From Capronia americana (taxonomy: Eukaryota > Ascomycota > Eurotiomycetes > Chaetothyriales > Herpotrichiellaceae), in NCBI GenBank assembly GCA_016110215.1, contig JADWQD010000009.1, positions 312,093 to 376,092 of the forward strand: 64,000 bases of DNA. The letters run 5' to 3'. Shown one piece after another: positions 21,894 to 33,885 of the stretch. Made by a program: the position numbers and the translations under genes. Position 1 is the first letter of the stretch; every line of letters begins with the position of its first letter. Below the pieces are notes generated by a model. The model did not search any database. It had not been told where the DNA came from and saw only the letters and a list, made by a program, of their open reading frames with translations.

Positions 21894-23439
21894 CTCGAGG
21901 GACTTTCTCAAACACGTCTTCGGTTCAATCAGTGCCAAATTAACTCCCTTTCAGCAATGAGACGTCATGTTGTGTGATCCTGATCCTGATCGTGATTGTA
22001 CGGCTGCTCCTCAACAAGTGTCGTCGCGGGTGGGTGGCTAGGTGGATTGGAGTGAGTGACCTGGCGGCCAGGATAGCCGGAGACAGATACAAATACAATT
22101 GTCGAAAAAATATTGCAGCGAGCACGCGCATGATCGAGAAGAACGGCTGGATTACATACCTGCCTTTATGGGTGGCCGAGAAGCGTCTGAGGCTGGCAAC
22201 GGGTGTACACACATAGTAGTTAACGAAGTCCCCAGAGTCCATGCAATGGCCACCTGCATACATAGCCGCCAGACATACGTGCCAGCTCTCCATGTTCGTG
22301 TCTTGCCATCCGGCCCCCTGCAGAGGTCTTGGTTGCCGGCCTGAAGCTAAAGCAGAGCTACTACTACTACACAGTAAGTGAATTGCGCGACCGTGCAATA
22401 AAGATAAGGCACACACCATGTTTACCGCTTTACTGCCACGAGAATAGTGCTCGACGATGCGATACCCTCCTTATTCTTTCCTTTTTTCTTCTTCTCAATT
22501 TTCCGGGCGATGCTTCGGCCATGAAGAGACGAGGAAGACATACCAGACCAGCAAAGTCGCGCAATTGTCGGTGATCTTCATCGCGGCGGCCCGCCCAGGC
22601 GCGGGCCCGAATTTTGGCCTCCACCCCCCAGCTGGGATGTTCCGGGTGTCATGTCCTTATTGGCTGTGGTTCAAACACCGGCCCCGGCGAAGCAAAGCGT
22701 CGTAAGTTCCCGTTCAGCCTCAGCCTCAATGCCGCCTCGCAGGAGGAAAGTAGGCCTGGGCTCTCTCTCGTGCGAATCGAGGGATCATCCACGGGTGCCT
22801 GTCTATCCTCGCGCTTGGCATTCATGGCAGTGACAGCGGACAGAAACTGCCGCAATACACAGAGACGATCATCAACACAGTTGGAAAGAGTCAGAATGTA
22901 CAAGAAGGCACTTGATTGTCCCTTGAAATACCGCGCCGCGCGCCTATCCAAAGAATGACTCTTTGACACATCCTACTGTGGACGCCCAAAACCCGCGCAC
23001 ACGTGAAAGTCTTTTTTCTGCAAAAGAACCAGCACCTTGTTCCTGCAGGTCCTTGTCTTCTTTATCTAGCACCGCTATCATTGCGTGTGCTTTCGAGAAG
23101 ACCCTCGTTGAAGTCGTGGCAGTCAGTCCCAGGGTGTTGACGTACCGGGATTTGGCGACGATGAGCAAGCATAAAGCCGGCCACGAACTAGGTGAAGATG
23201 GTCATTTGGAAGAGATCGACGCCCTTATTATGGTCACGCAACCGTGTTAGCCACCGGACCGGTTGTAGGGCTGTCTTCTTTCATCCAATCTAGTATCTTC
23301 ACACCAGTAATGCTGGCCTGGTTGGGTGTCGGCGATGACCTTGACGCAATCCTCTAAACTCAAGATGTTTCTCTCGAGAAGGTCGTATGCACTGTAAGAG
23401 AAGGCGCCATGTTTAAGATTCGACGCGGCGTGGATCGAT
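21894..23439. other. 1.5-kb interval without intact genes
   Basis: Promoter region of the DUF3176 gene on the left. Short open frames on both strands show no domain I can support. A minus-strand frame at 22944-23168 has biased composition but no recognisable family. Confidence 0.45.
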
Positions 23440-23641
23440 TAACCCTCTCGTTGAACACGCTCGCTCGAGCCCGATCACCATAAGTAATATTGATTTTGAA
23501 GGCGTTATAATAGATCCTGGCAATTAAGACACCAGCGTCATCTTCGTATTCCTCCTTGAGAACTTGAAGCAAAAGATACCAGTCTGCTAGATAATCATCC
23601 GGTTTTTTCTTCACGCGCTCCGAGTCCCCAATCGAAATATC
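23440..23641 (-). pseudogene. SET-domain protein C-terminal relic
   Basis: A minus-strand frame reads DISIGDSERVKKKPDDYLAD and then LIARIYYNAFKINITYGDRA, ending ARASVFNERV. This resembles the helical TPR-like tail found after the SET domain in fungal SET/MYND-type proteins, where a YYDAFQI..GDxARAxVFAERAY pattern is usual. A TAA lies just before it in frame and similarity stops abruptly after it. No SET domain is nearby, so I read it as a decayed fragment. The 267 bp between it and the next gene hold nothing else. Confidence 0.5.
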
Positions 23642-23908
23642 AAGGTTTTAGATCTGAAGGCGGCGAGCGTCGCTGGTTTGGAGGTCAGGAGGTGGTAGGG
23701 AGCGAAGAGCACGATTACAATCGAAGCCGAATACCTCTTTCAGATGGGGCGCGTAGATTCATATGGTTTCGTGTGCGCTCTATATAGTATATAGTAACTC
23801 GACAACATATCTAGCGGAGGCTTTATTCGACTATTAGCTGTACGTGTGTAGAGTTCGAAAGGATGGAAGGATGTAGTATGCTCAATCATCTTGTCCAGAA
23901 GTTGTTAT

Positions 23909-26900
23909 TCACCAAGTCACTTGTGTTCGGAGTCCGAATCTCCGTTTGGGACCACTAGCCTCGCCGTTCAATGCTGGGTTGTCGTGGTTCTGCTGTTCCT
24001 GAGGATGTAAAGCCTTCTTGAATTGTTCCAGATCAGCCTCGATCATGCTCACCAATGGATGCGCTTTAGTCAGCCTTCCTTTAGCCCTTTCCAACGCGAT
24101 TTGACATGCCTTAATAGCCTCATCGAGCCTGCCCTGTTGCTGATAGAGTACCGACAGTTTCCATCGTGCGTAGAAGCTGTCTGGATGATCCGTGCCTCGC
24201 GTTTTCTCAAGCCGCTCAACCGTAGTTGAAAGTTTGGCGAAAGCCTCGTCCAGACGACCTTGTCGAGAATACACCCGGGCGAGCTCTCCTTCTCCCATGA
24301 GGATGCCCAAGTGATCTTTAGGCAGACTTCGCTCGGCTGCTTCGATCCCGCCTTGCAGAAAATCCTCTGCCTCTTTCAGCTGCTGAGTTTTGATCATGAT
24401 CTTGGCGAGGTAGCACAGTGCCCATAGCGTCCACGGATGTTCCTTGCCGAGCTGCGCCCAGCGTTCGTGGTAAACCTCGACCATTAGGTCTTCAGCCTTT
24501 TTGAACTGTTTCAAGTTCATGAGCGCCATGGCCAAGTTGTTCTTCGATTCGAGAGTCTCCAAATGCTTCGGTCCAAGCTTCTTTTCTCGCAGCTTGAGAA
24601 CATCTTCGTGGATGCGGGCGCTATCGCCAAATCTGTGCCATGATTGAAGTGCCACACCATACCTGTCCAAGGCTACCAGAGTCCGCCGGTCTTCCGGGCC
24701 GAGTATCAGCTCCATGAGCGTCTTGGTTTTCTCGGCCTGTTTCAGTGCCTCTACATACTGTCCGTTTAACCAGTAAGATCTCCCAAGCTCGTCCATGGCC
24801 ACAAGAGTCTCTTCGTGACTGGGACCCAGCATCCTTTCTCGAGCGCTGACTACCTCCTTTTGCAGGCTGATGGCGTCATCCAGCTGACCTAGGCCCCAAT
24901 GGATCTTCGCGAGTCCTAACATGAGAGTCATTGTCCGAGTGTTATCGGGCCCCAAAGAACGATAGAGCAGCCGTTTCACCTGTTCCAAGTAGTGCAAGGA
25001 TTCCTCGAATCTGCCACATTCGCCATAGACATACCCAAGCTTTGCCACACTTGCTGTCTGCTCCTTGAGAATGTAGAGGAATGTTGGCAACAGGTAAGGC
25101 GACAAGTAGAGCTCGGCTCTGGGTAACAAGTCGTCATAATTGGCGATCTCAATTGAGCACAGCGGCAAACAAGAATCCAGATGGGGTAACAGACTTCGGT
25201 GGGACCTCTCATTATTATGCTTCTCACCCCCATGCCCGTGGCTCGGTGTATCACCTTCGGAAGGAAGCTCGATCGTCTTCGTCAGAACGTTGAATGCAAT
25301 TCGAGCCCATATCTTTTGCTCTCCTTTCGAGAGCCTATCTCGAGCCCAGGAATGCACCAGTGGGTGTAGCGAGAATTCAGTAGTAGCGCTATCCACGCTA
25401 ATAAGGGAGAGAGAGGCCAACTCAGAGAGTCCTTCTCTTGCCCTGTAAACTTCTTTCTCCGGCGCCGCTCCCTTCAAATAGTCTGGAAGCACTGGTGGCG
25501 GATGGAGACGGTCAAGAAAGGACTGCAGCATCCTCATGACGATAGAAGTGCTGCCTTGGGTTGGCAAGTGTCTATTCTGCGCTGCTCTCGTAAAGATGTC
25601 GAGGCTGATACGGTGGCGGTCATAGAAGCCAATGATGTTGAGAATCTCAATGGCGTCCCGGCAGGATTGGGAGTTTTGCTTTCGGAGATAGGCAAAGGAG
25701 GTTTCAAATGCAGGATATACGATCCCTTTTTCCATAACATCGCTTCGATAAGTTCCTCGTTTCGATTTATAAGCTTCGAGATAATCCTGAAGCTGAGCGT
25801 GGTAGAAGTTGTTGTGGATGTATCTCCCCGCAACTACCAATGCCAAAGCGAGGTGGCCCAGAAGCTCGCATAGTTCATTCCCCAGGGCCACTGTTGCATC
25901 ATCAGTCGACTCGGAAATCCCAGCGCATGCCAGGAGAAGTTGTCGTGACTCGTCCGGCTTGAGACCCTGGAGCTTTAAAGATCTGGCTGTTGGAATTTGA
26001 CACAGAGAAAGATTCCTGGTCGTGATGATTACACAACAATGGTTGTTCTTGGGGATCAGATCCGAAATTTTCAAATCTGGGTCGTCCGCGTTATCAATGA
26101 TCAGCAAAGAGGGTTCGCACAGTTGTTTGAGTACATGCAATCCTGCCTTCTCGGTGGCTTCGAGACCCGCCTCTTCTCCAAGTTTGGCCAACGAAGCTTT
26201 GACATGTTCGACGGAAGTTGCGTCGATAGTCACGATATCGTCAAAACTGAGACTCTGGATCAGCTCCATCTCTTCCAGAGCATCACGGGCGCACTCACCG
26301 GTCGTCGTGGTGATTTGCAAACCAAGAAGACAGTTCGGTCTTGCCAGAGCCTCCCATGCCACATATGACAAATATCCTCGCCGAGTCGTCTGGCCGGTGC
26401 CAGTCTGAGTCAAAGAATGCATTCTTCAGTATCTTCATCTCCTCCTCCCTGCCAATGAATTGGGTGGGGTCCAGATGATGCCGCTTGGGAAACATACGGA
26501 TCGGTGTGCGAGGCTTTTCCGACAATGTAAAACCGTGCTTTGTCAGTATTCGGTTCGTTTGTAGACCGTGTTCGAGATAAATCTGCTCTTGCCACTCGTC
26601 TGGTAGGATTTCTCGGCTCCTCGCCCAGCGCTGCTCTATGCGGGCGCGAGCCTCCTGACAAAAGCGTCGAAGATCACTTCTGACCACGGGATATCCTGGA
26701 GAATCGAGAGATGTGAACTTGACCATGCCTGCATGATCGGTGGGAATGCCGGACGTTCCTTCGGCCCCAAAGGGAACCGCCGAGGACTGCGAAACATGAG
26801 TCTCAACTTCCTCCCAAAAGAACCGTTGGCGGAACGACGATGCGATTGTCACAAAGCTCTCGTTGATGGACTGCAGCGCGGAGGTATGTCTGTGGTGCCT

Positions 26901-27419
26901 GTCTCTCGAGAGATTTGCGAGACGTCGTGGTTCAAACCAAACAGCTGGGTCGATGTCGACGTGAGGTGTGCCAAAGAATAAGATGGCAGCAGTGCAAACG
27001 AAGATGCTATGATCGTGGTAGGAATGATATTTCCTCCTCTCCTTGGACAACAACAATGCCTTCTTGACGACGAGGCCACCCAGTCCATGGCATATGAAAA
27101 TGATAGGGCGCTGCTCGCACTTTGCATCATCACGATTTGCCCGAAGATAGCTGACTAGATTCATAGCAATGGTCGTCACCGGGTCGGTTGGACGGTCTGC
27201 AAAGAAGGTCGATGGGCAGCCATCATAACCAAAAGTCAAAACGCGGGCAACGAGGGCATCCTGTGGCAACAGGTCCCTGAGCCAGAGGACGCCTGTACGA
27301 GTGTCCGTCCACGCCCCCCGGAGATCCTCGTTGAGGTCATGTACGGCAACGATGCTTTCGGTATCAGCCTCATTCGGTGGTTTCCGCTCTGCGAGGGACG
27401 ACTCACTCAACGCCTTCAT
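23909..27419 (-). CDS. NLR: hydrolase-like domain, NB-ARC, TPR
   Basis: STAND-type signalling ATPase of 1152 aa. Intron 26247-26298 (52 bp, GTGAGT..CTGAT..CAG) joins the two exons in frame. Residues 1-250 form an alpha/beta-hydrolase (DUF676/lipase-like) fold: SIVAVHDLNEDLRGAWT, an FFGTPH block, and a nucleophile elbow reading CHGLGGLVVKKAL, where the usual catalytic Ser (GHSLGG) is Gly. An NB-ARC domain follows with FIGREEEM, Walker A GMGGSGKTE (about 353), Walker B LLIIDNADD (about 427) and an ITTRNLSL sensor. Residues about 560-1110 contain TPRs of the kinesin-light-chain type. Fungal proteins of this build are linked to allorecognition and cell death. It is divergent from the P450 gene. 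Confidence 0.9.
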
Positions 27420-28035
27420 CCGCTATATATTGAGGCTGCAGTGCGTGCGCGACTGGAGCTTGTCCAGCCTCGCGAGGATACAACAACTGCAGTCGAGTTC
27501 GCATTATCTGTTCTGCTAGGTCTCAGCAGGGATATCAAAAGGATGGAATTGATCCCCCCAGTCGCGTCGCCAGGTCCCGAATGTAGCAGCATTGATATCC
27601 ACGTTCGCCACTGTGGCGATTTCCGAAGAACCATCCTGGGGAGGTCGCGAGGTGGTAGTAGCCGCGAAGGAGACCCGGGGGGAAATTGAATTCGCTGTGG
27701 TCACGTCGCCAGCCGAAACAGTCCAGCGCGAACTTCTCCCCGCAGCTGCCCCCAATTTGAGTTCCATTCCTGCCTAGCTCTAGGTTGCACAAGTTGCTTG
27801 AGACCGCCGGCCCCTGGAATTGCCTTTAGGGAAAACTCTGGCGCTTAGCCGAGACAATCAGGCATCTTGTGTCCAATCAAATGGGCACAACATCGGTTGA
27901 AGATTTCTCTCCCCACCTCACAGCGCGTATCGTTGAGCCTCAAGAACCCCACGCTTGTCGATATCTTCTCTGCGATGATGTTACTTATTTCCACCGACCC
28001 CGGGGAGGCCCGCACGAAGGTATCGAGGTCTAAGA
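27420..28035. other. Divergent promoter region
   Basis: 616 bp between the start codons of the minus-strand NLR and the plus-strand P450. No other gene is visible; it must contain both promoters. Confidence 0.55.
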
Positions 28036-29848
28036 ATGGCCGGCCACCAAGAGATGGCTGCCGACCACCCAGTGCCAGGAAACCGCTCAGCTTTGTCATC
28101 TTGGACAGCGGTGTTCCTCCTTTGTTGCACCTTATGCTGGCTTTTGAGGTCCTTTGCGCTGGCAGTTCTAAGATATAAGGTTAGTTCCATATCCTGGAGT
28201 TTCTCGTGGTGTCCGGCGCTTAGCAATGCAAAGAGAGATACGGCTTTCGGGAAGCAGCACGCCTGTTTGCCTCCTCCGGAACTGCCATACAGATGGCCAC
28301 TGGGCGTCGATCGAATACGGGACCTCTGGACTTCCAATGCCGAAGGCCGTCTTCTTCCCTTTCTATGCTCGATCGCAAAAAACTACGAGCCTCGGAATAT
28401 GCTCTCCCAATATCTTCTCTTCGGCCCACGGGCTTTCCACATTCTCGACCCTCGCAATCTAGAATCTGTACTGTCGACTAATTTCAATGGTAAGTTGCCC
28501 CTCCTAAAGGCAAAATCTGTGTCCGATCTGACCGGCATAGACTACGGATTTGGCGTGCGTCAACAGATCTTTGCGCCTCTTCTCGGCCAAGGCATTTTCA
28601 CCCAAGAGGGTACTGCCTGGAAGCATTCTCGAGAGCTCTTGCGGAAGCAGTTCGTCCGCGCTCAATATCAAAACCTCCATCACTTTCAAGAGCACGTCGA
28701 CAATTTACTGGCGCGAATCCCTAAGTCTGGCGTGGTTGACCTACAACCCTTGTTTTTCAGCCTCACGCTGGACACAACCACAGCCCTATTAATGGGACGA
28801 TCGGTCTACAGTCTCCGAGCGGATATCGACCAGGACACGGCGAACAAGCTCTTCTCTGAGAGTTTCAACGTGGCCCAAGAGGGACTCGCGAAACGATATC
28901 GCATCGCTCCGTGGCACTTTCTGTACAATCCTTCTAGGTTCCGGCGGGCATGTGACGATGTCCATCGCTACGTCGAGCGATATATCGAAGAAAGAGACCT
29001 AACCGACCTGAAATCTGGCAAAGACGATGGCTCATATGGTTTCATTGACCAAGTAGCGCAACAGTCCAGCAGCACCACCGAGCTTCGTGACCAGATTCTC
29101 AATGTCCTGCTGGCGGGGCGCGACACAACAGCATGTTGTCTGTCGTGGACATTGTGAGTTCGACCTCGATCATCGGGAATGGCCGTCAAGCTAATCCACC
29201 TTTGTCTGATAGTTGGTTGCTGGTTCGTCACCCTCAAGTCATGTCCAGGCTTCGGCAGGAGATCGCTGCGATTATGACGGACTTCGAAACGCCTACTCGA
29301 GAGCTGATCCGTAGAATGCCATTCCTATCTTGCGTGATCAAGGAGAGTACGTTATTTCCCGCAACGTCTCCCCAACTCTCAGACTCACACGGGAAAACCT
29401 AGGTCTACGACTGTACCCCCCCGTTCCTCTAAATCAACGCCAGGCCAACAAAACCACCTTGTTGCCAACCGGTGGCGGACCTGATGGGAATCACCCGATT
29501 CTCGTCAGAAAGGGCGAAATAGTCGTCTTTTCACAGTATGTGAATTCTCGTGTCAAAAGCATATATGGCCCCGATGCGGACCAGTTCCGACCCGATAGAT
29601 GGCAAGGCAGCGAACTGGCAAAGATCGGGTGGGCATATTTCCCATTCCACGGAGGACCGAGGCAGTGCCTGGGAGAGGATTTTGCGTTGATGGAAGTCTC
29701 GTACACCATTGTGAGGCTGCTGCAGGCATTTCCGAGCATCACCCTGCCGGAGGAGTCGAAAGGCGAAACAATGGGTAGGGAGAGACAGAGGTTGACGTTG
29801 GTCTTGTCGTGTGCTGATGGGTGTAAAGTGAGAACAGCCAGATGTTAG
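28036..29848 (+). CDS. Cytochrome P450, CYP52-like
   Basis: ER-anchored haem monooxygenase, 548 aa, resembling alkane/fatty-acid hydroxylases (CYP52 clan). The N-terminal anchor is WTAVFLLCCTLCWLL. Introns are 28490-28540 (51 bp, a multiple of three without a stop), 29154-29212 and 29347-29402; removing them rebuilds STNF|NDYGFG, LSWT|FWLLVRHP and IKE|SLRLYPP. I-helix AGRDTT is at about residue 343, the ExxR motif (ESLR) at about 398, and the haem loop FPFHGGPRQCLGED has its Cys at about 488. A stretch around 28180-28223 has donor- and acceptor-like bases, but excising it breaks the frame, so I keep it as coding. The substrate is inferred from clan resemblance only. Confidence 0.88.
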
Positions 29849-30619
29849 AACAGTCGTCACAGCGATGCCATACTGTCCATACATCAAATGTTTGGTCGAA
29901 GACGATGGTAATACATGTCACAGGACTAGCCTGAGAGGCACGGTGAGCGGCTCCCACCTTGCGAGAATTCATCTCGACATACATTGTCAGGAATGACACC
30001 TGTTCTCTTGCGGAACGCGCAAAAAGACGGAAAATCAAGTCAAGTATGAGGCTGGTATTCAAGGTCGAAGATAAATAGGTCGATTATACTGTCTTGGCAT
30101 GGCCATGGCATATATATACATAGACTCTCATTTCTCTCTCTAGACAGATAGACACCAACAACCGAGACACTGTAGCCCTTGCTACGGTCATTGCAACTGT
30201 CTTCTATATTTCATACCTTTCTCTCGCGTTGTCACTTCCCAGGTCTATTACAATAGATGCGAAACACGGCGCTTATGAGGCCGAGGATTTGGTCAGTCTG
30301 GCCAACGACCTGTGCCCTCCTTCGACCACAATTGGCCTACATATCTATCAAGGACAAGGGGTTTCATTTACAAATGGCTGGTCACGAGGCTTCCAGAGCT
30401 GGACAGCCTCACTGAGGCTGTGTCGTACTGCCCGCCTTAGCGCGGAGGCGCTGCACGCTTCTGGTGTGACAAAGAAGCCTCACTGCGTGCATTCCCAGCT
30501 ATAATTCAGGCAGGGTGATTCAACGCAACGCAATCTGTGTCATTTAGAGTCCAGATTGTACTCTCTTCTTGACTGGAGATCGAACTTGGCAAGATTCTCC
30601 CCACAGAGCATTGCTTGTG
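29849..30619. other. Intergenic region
   Basis: 3' region of the P450 and upstream region of the next gene. The open frame at 30229-30504 shows no domain and I do not call it a gene. Confidence 0.5.
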
Positions 30620-31729
30620 ATGGGGGTAGCACCGAGCACAAGACGGTTTTATGGTTTAGAAGAACTGTACCGACCAGCGGATGAAGAACCGGAAATCGAG
30701 TAGGTCGAATACGGTATTCTGCCATCAAGTCTATTCGGAAGGACGCTGATGAATCTAGTATTGTTGCCGTTCACGGGCTCAACGGTGACGCGCATCGAAC
30801 CTGGACGCACACAGACCCGTCAAGACGTGACGACGGCATCTGTTGGCTCAGTGACCCGAACTTCTTACCTAAATATGTTGCTAAGGCAAGGGTCCTGACC
30901 TGGGGCTACAACGCAAACATCACCTCTCTGAAAGGGCCCACGAGTTCAAATCGGATCCTCCAGCACGCACAGACGCTGGTACAGCACCTCTTTGCGGATA
31001 GGAGTGTAAGCAACCCAAACCTTGCGACGACTGGGAAATTGACCTCGACCCTGACATTGGTGATCTAGTTGCAAAATGCGACAGAGCGACCCATTATTTT
31101 CCTGTGTCATTCTTTGGGAGGCATTGTCGTGAAGAGAGTGAGTGATAGTTGGAACCCTTCAGGTTAAGCACGTTGCATTCGTCCCGCGACCACTGACGGC
31201 GTCTTAACTTCTCCAGGCATTAGCATATTCCGCAGATCGGACGAGTTCAGCGACAGCTCAACTTCGTTCCATCTTCACCTGCACCTATGGCGTGCTCTTC
31301 TTCGGTACGCCGCACTTAGGATCGAGTAAAGCACAGCTGCTTGGTCACCTGCAACGCATGGTGTCGATATCTATCCCAAAACTCATATTCCGCACTGAGA
31401 CCAGTCTAGTCAAAGCTCTCGAGGCAGGGTCGGAAATCCTCCAGGACATCAATGAACAATTCCTTGCACTCACGCCGGGCTTGAACATCGTGTACCTGTG
31501 GGAGCAAGAACGCACCAGGGTGAAGGGTTTAGGGAACGTCTACATCGTGGAACAAAGCAGTGCGGCCCCTGCATTGCACGATGTCCTCAGCTTTGGTATT
31601 GCCGCAGATCACCAGGGCATGTGTCGTTTTGCAGACAGCCGAGACCCCGGTTTCATTGCGGTTGCGGTTGAGCTACGCCGATATGCTCAAGCCGCACCAG
31701 CCAGAATCAGAAGACACGACGGATCTTGA
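30620..31729 (+). CDS. Stand-alone DUF676-like serine hydrolase (NLR N-domain type)
   Basis: Four exons, 302 aa; introns 30700-30758, 31006-31068 and 31138-31216, each with GT..AG and CTGAT/CTGAC/CTTAAC branch sequences. The spliced product begins MGVAPSTRRFYGLEELYRPA and continues IDIVAVHGLNGDAHRTWTH. The nucleophile elbow CHSLGGIVVKR keeps the Ser, and GVLFFGTPHLGSS and DHQGMCRF (likely catalytic His) follow. This is the domain that usually opens fungal NLRs such as the minus-strand neighbour at 23909-27419, but here a stop follows directly, with no NACHT/NB-ARC downstream. It may be an independent lipase/esterase-like effector or a truncated NLR. Most of the exon structure is invisible to simple ORF calling. 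Confidence 0.78.
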
Positions 31730-32303
31730 CATGTTGCGAATAAAGCAAGACAGGGACGTGTTTGAGTTGGTCACAGCTATCGACGAGAAGCAGCGAGCTC
31801 GGGCAGAAATGGCGTGAGATATCGCAGGAACCAAATACCCAGAAAGGTCGGGTACGTTTTCAATGGACCCAGGGTAAATGTAACGGTAAATGTAACGACC
31901 TAGTATTCGGCGACTCCTTCGCTACCAGTTTTAGTTGGTAGACGTGGACGGGTCGGGAGAGCAAAGAATGACACACCTTAGCTTCAAGGTGAATGAGACA
32001 ATCAGAAGTCGTCAGGCGCAATCAGACGTGAGTCCAACGAGCATTAGATTCATACACCCTAGCGGCGAAGCTCCTGTTATGCACCAAGAGACAGAAAATC
32101 GGGTGAGATTTGATTTCGACAAGACAGTATGACCATGAGCTGTCTTCGAATTCGATCGTCGGCCCCGAGTTTTGCATGTGCGCGTCGCAATGATCCTGGA
32201 AACTCACGATAACGTCGATTAGTTCTGTTCAAATAGGAGCAGATGAACTGTGCTCGATAGAAGGCACTGTCAGAGGGAAAAGGAGACGATAACAGACACG
32301 TAC
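31730..32303. other. Interval without supported gene
   Basis: A minus-strand frame (32022-32207) and a plus-strand tail after the hydrolase stop (to 31817) are open but show no domain I recognise. Confidence 0.45.
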
Positions 32304-32880
32304 CCAATTAACAAGACCTGGGCTGTTCAGCATCTGGCCAATGTCGTCAAGTGTTGGATTAATGATTGGCTGCGCTACCAGGGTTGCTTCGGTCGAGCGA
32401 GAATGGCTTCGAGGAGCGGCGGGCTCTGAAAAATTGTTCAGTTGAGCACGAAGATCAGCCATGAGTCGAACTGTCGTCAACGAAGAGGTGTGGTCGCTGT
32501 ACACATCTGGCTTCAAAGAGACCCTGTCCAGTACAACTCCAAGCACAGTTAAAGCCTGGTGGGCTTCTGCCGAGCTTGTGCTGAACTCGTTCCAGAAGAG
32601 GCGCCTTTACCGTAGAGCAGAGATCATATCTCCTCTATTGAAATCGCACGTGCCGGACTCTTTAACGCCGCTCGAGTCCGCCGAATCCTCGTGCAGTCGA
32701 GAATTGAGCTCGAGACAGACGATCAGGGCAGCAAGAAGAAAGTTGCTGTGTTCAAGGGTAGATAAGAACCATTTGTCCTTTGTACAGGCGGCCGTCTACT
32801 TGGGTCTCGTCGAAGATTTGAGCCTGGTGCCGGAGGAGTGCCATGGCCACTTCTGTGCAAGACGCTCTCGAGTACGCGTA
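32304..32880 (-). pseudogene. Zn2Cys6 transcription factor C-terminal relic
   Basis: Conceptual minus-strand translation shows the usual C-terminal segment of fungal-specific transcription factors: YAYSRASCTEVAMALLRHQA, GRLY, then in another frame DKWFLSTLEHSNFLLAALIV, CLELNSRLHE, DMISALR, and LFWNEFSTSSAEAHQALTVL. A frameshift lies near 32776-32782, and in-frame stops are at 32607-32609 (TAA after SALR) and 32881-32883 (TAG before the first block). No zinc cluster or middle-homology domain is nearby. The plus-strand open frame across this region is only its shadow. Confidence 0.65.
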
Positions 32881-33885
32881 CTACAGATTTCGGTTAGACT
32901 CTGGAAATGCGAAGTACTCGCGTCGAGATCCTGACGCCCTCCTCCCTCCTGCCCCACGCGACCCCACGCCGCTTTTAATCACGTCGAGTCGCGCTCGGCT
33001 CAACTTCGGCTCATGGCCAGTAGTGCTACCCACCCACCGTGGCAGTGGCCTAAAGGTTGTCCCCTCCTCCAGATTGTCAAGTTTAAACGAGGACCCAAAA
33101 CGAGGCTCTAGGGGGGTTCCCTGGAGGTGCATCGCGGCACGTTGCCTCCTCGACCCCGCGAGAACGAGTCGGTCTTCATGAGCGTAATGGCCATCGCACG
33201 ATGTTCCTGATTATTGGGGATCGGCTCGGAGAATAGGCAGAGCCGGACGATACAGTAGTTAATCCGTATTGAGCATTTCCCTTGACGTCTAGTCTATCCA
33301 GAGCTCATCTGGCATCATTCAAGGAGATTGAATCTCCGTATTTGGGGCAAGCCCGACTGCTGCGGAGCACAGAGTATCCGATCTCGGCTTGGTAGTCTGG
33401 TGGCCATGTACTGTACCTAGAGCCTCGGGGTCTTAGGTGCCGGGCCAATTGGGCGAAAAGGTGCCAGAGTAACGACGCTGGCACTATGGCGGAGAGAGTT
33501 GGTAAGTGTTCAGCTACGCTCACTGTAGGCTGAGGAGTTCAACTTCGACGACCGTTGACTGCCTCGACGAGTACAATTCCAACGGTATATCAACTGCTAG
33601 AATCAGCTTAAAAAAGCATTCAGCAGAACCAGCACCGACAATGTCCAAAAAAGATGACGGCTACGTTCAGGGGTATCTAACTGAGTTGCAAGTTAGAGTG
33701 GTTGCTTTAGGGAGGGTCGCTGAAGCCTTGCGAATGCTATATTCACAGGTGAAGTAACCATCTTAGCTGGGAATTTCAATCGAGAACTTTTGCACACAGC
33801 CACATGAGACATAGACAAACGGACCGAGTCGATTTCGGTCAACAGCTTCCATCTGGGTTGGCACCTCACTCTCGGACCGCCCCGC
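32881..33885. other. 1-kb interval without supported gene
   Basis: Short open frames only. No domain, RNA gene or long repeat is visible. Confidence 0.5.

Noticed and set aside
26295..26422. Overlap of two minus-strand ORFs suggesting a frameshifted NLR
   Set aside because: A good 52-bp intron (GTGAGT..CTGAT..CAG) joins them in frame, so the gene is intact.
28180..28223. Possible 44-bp intron in the P450 5' region
   Set aside because: Removing it shifts the frame away from the conserved downstream sequence; alternatives have poor donors.
32461..32934. 157-codon plus-strand ORF with ATG
   Set aside because: No domain, and the opposite strand carries transcription-factor similarity, so it is a shadow of the relic.
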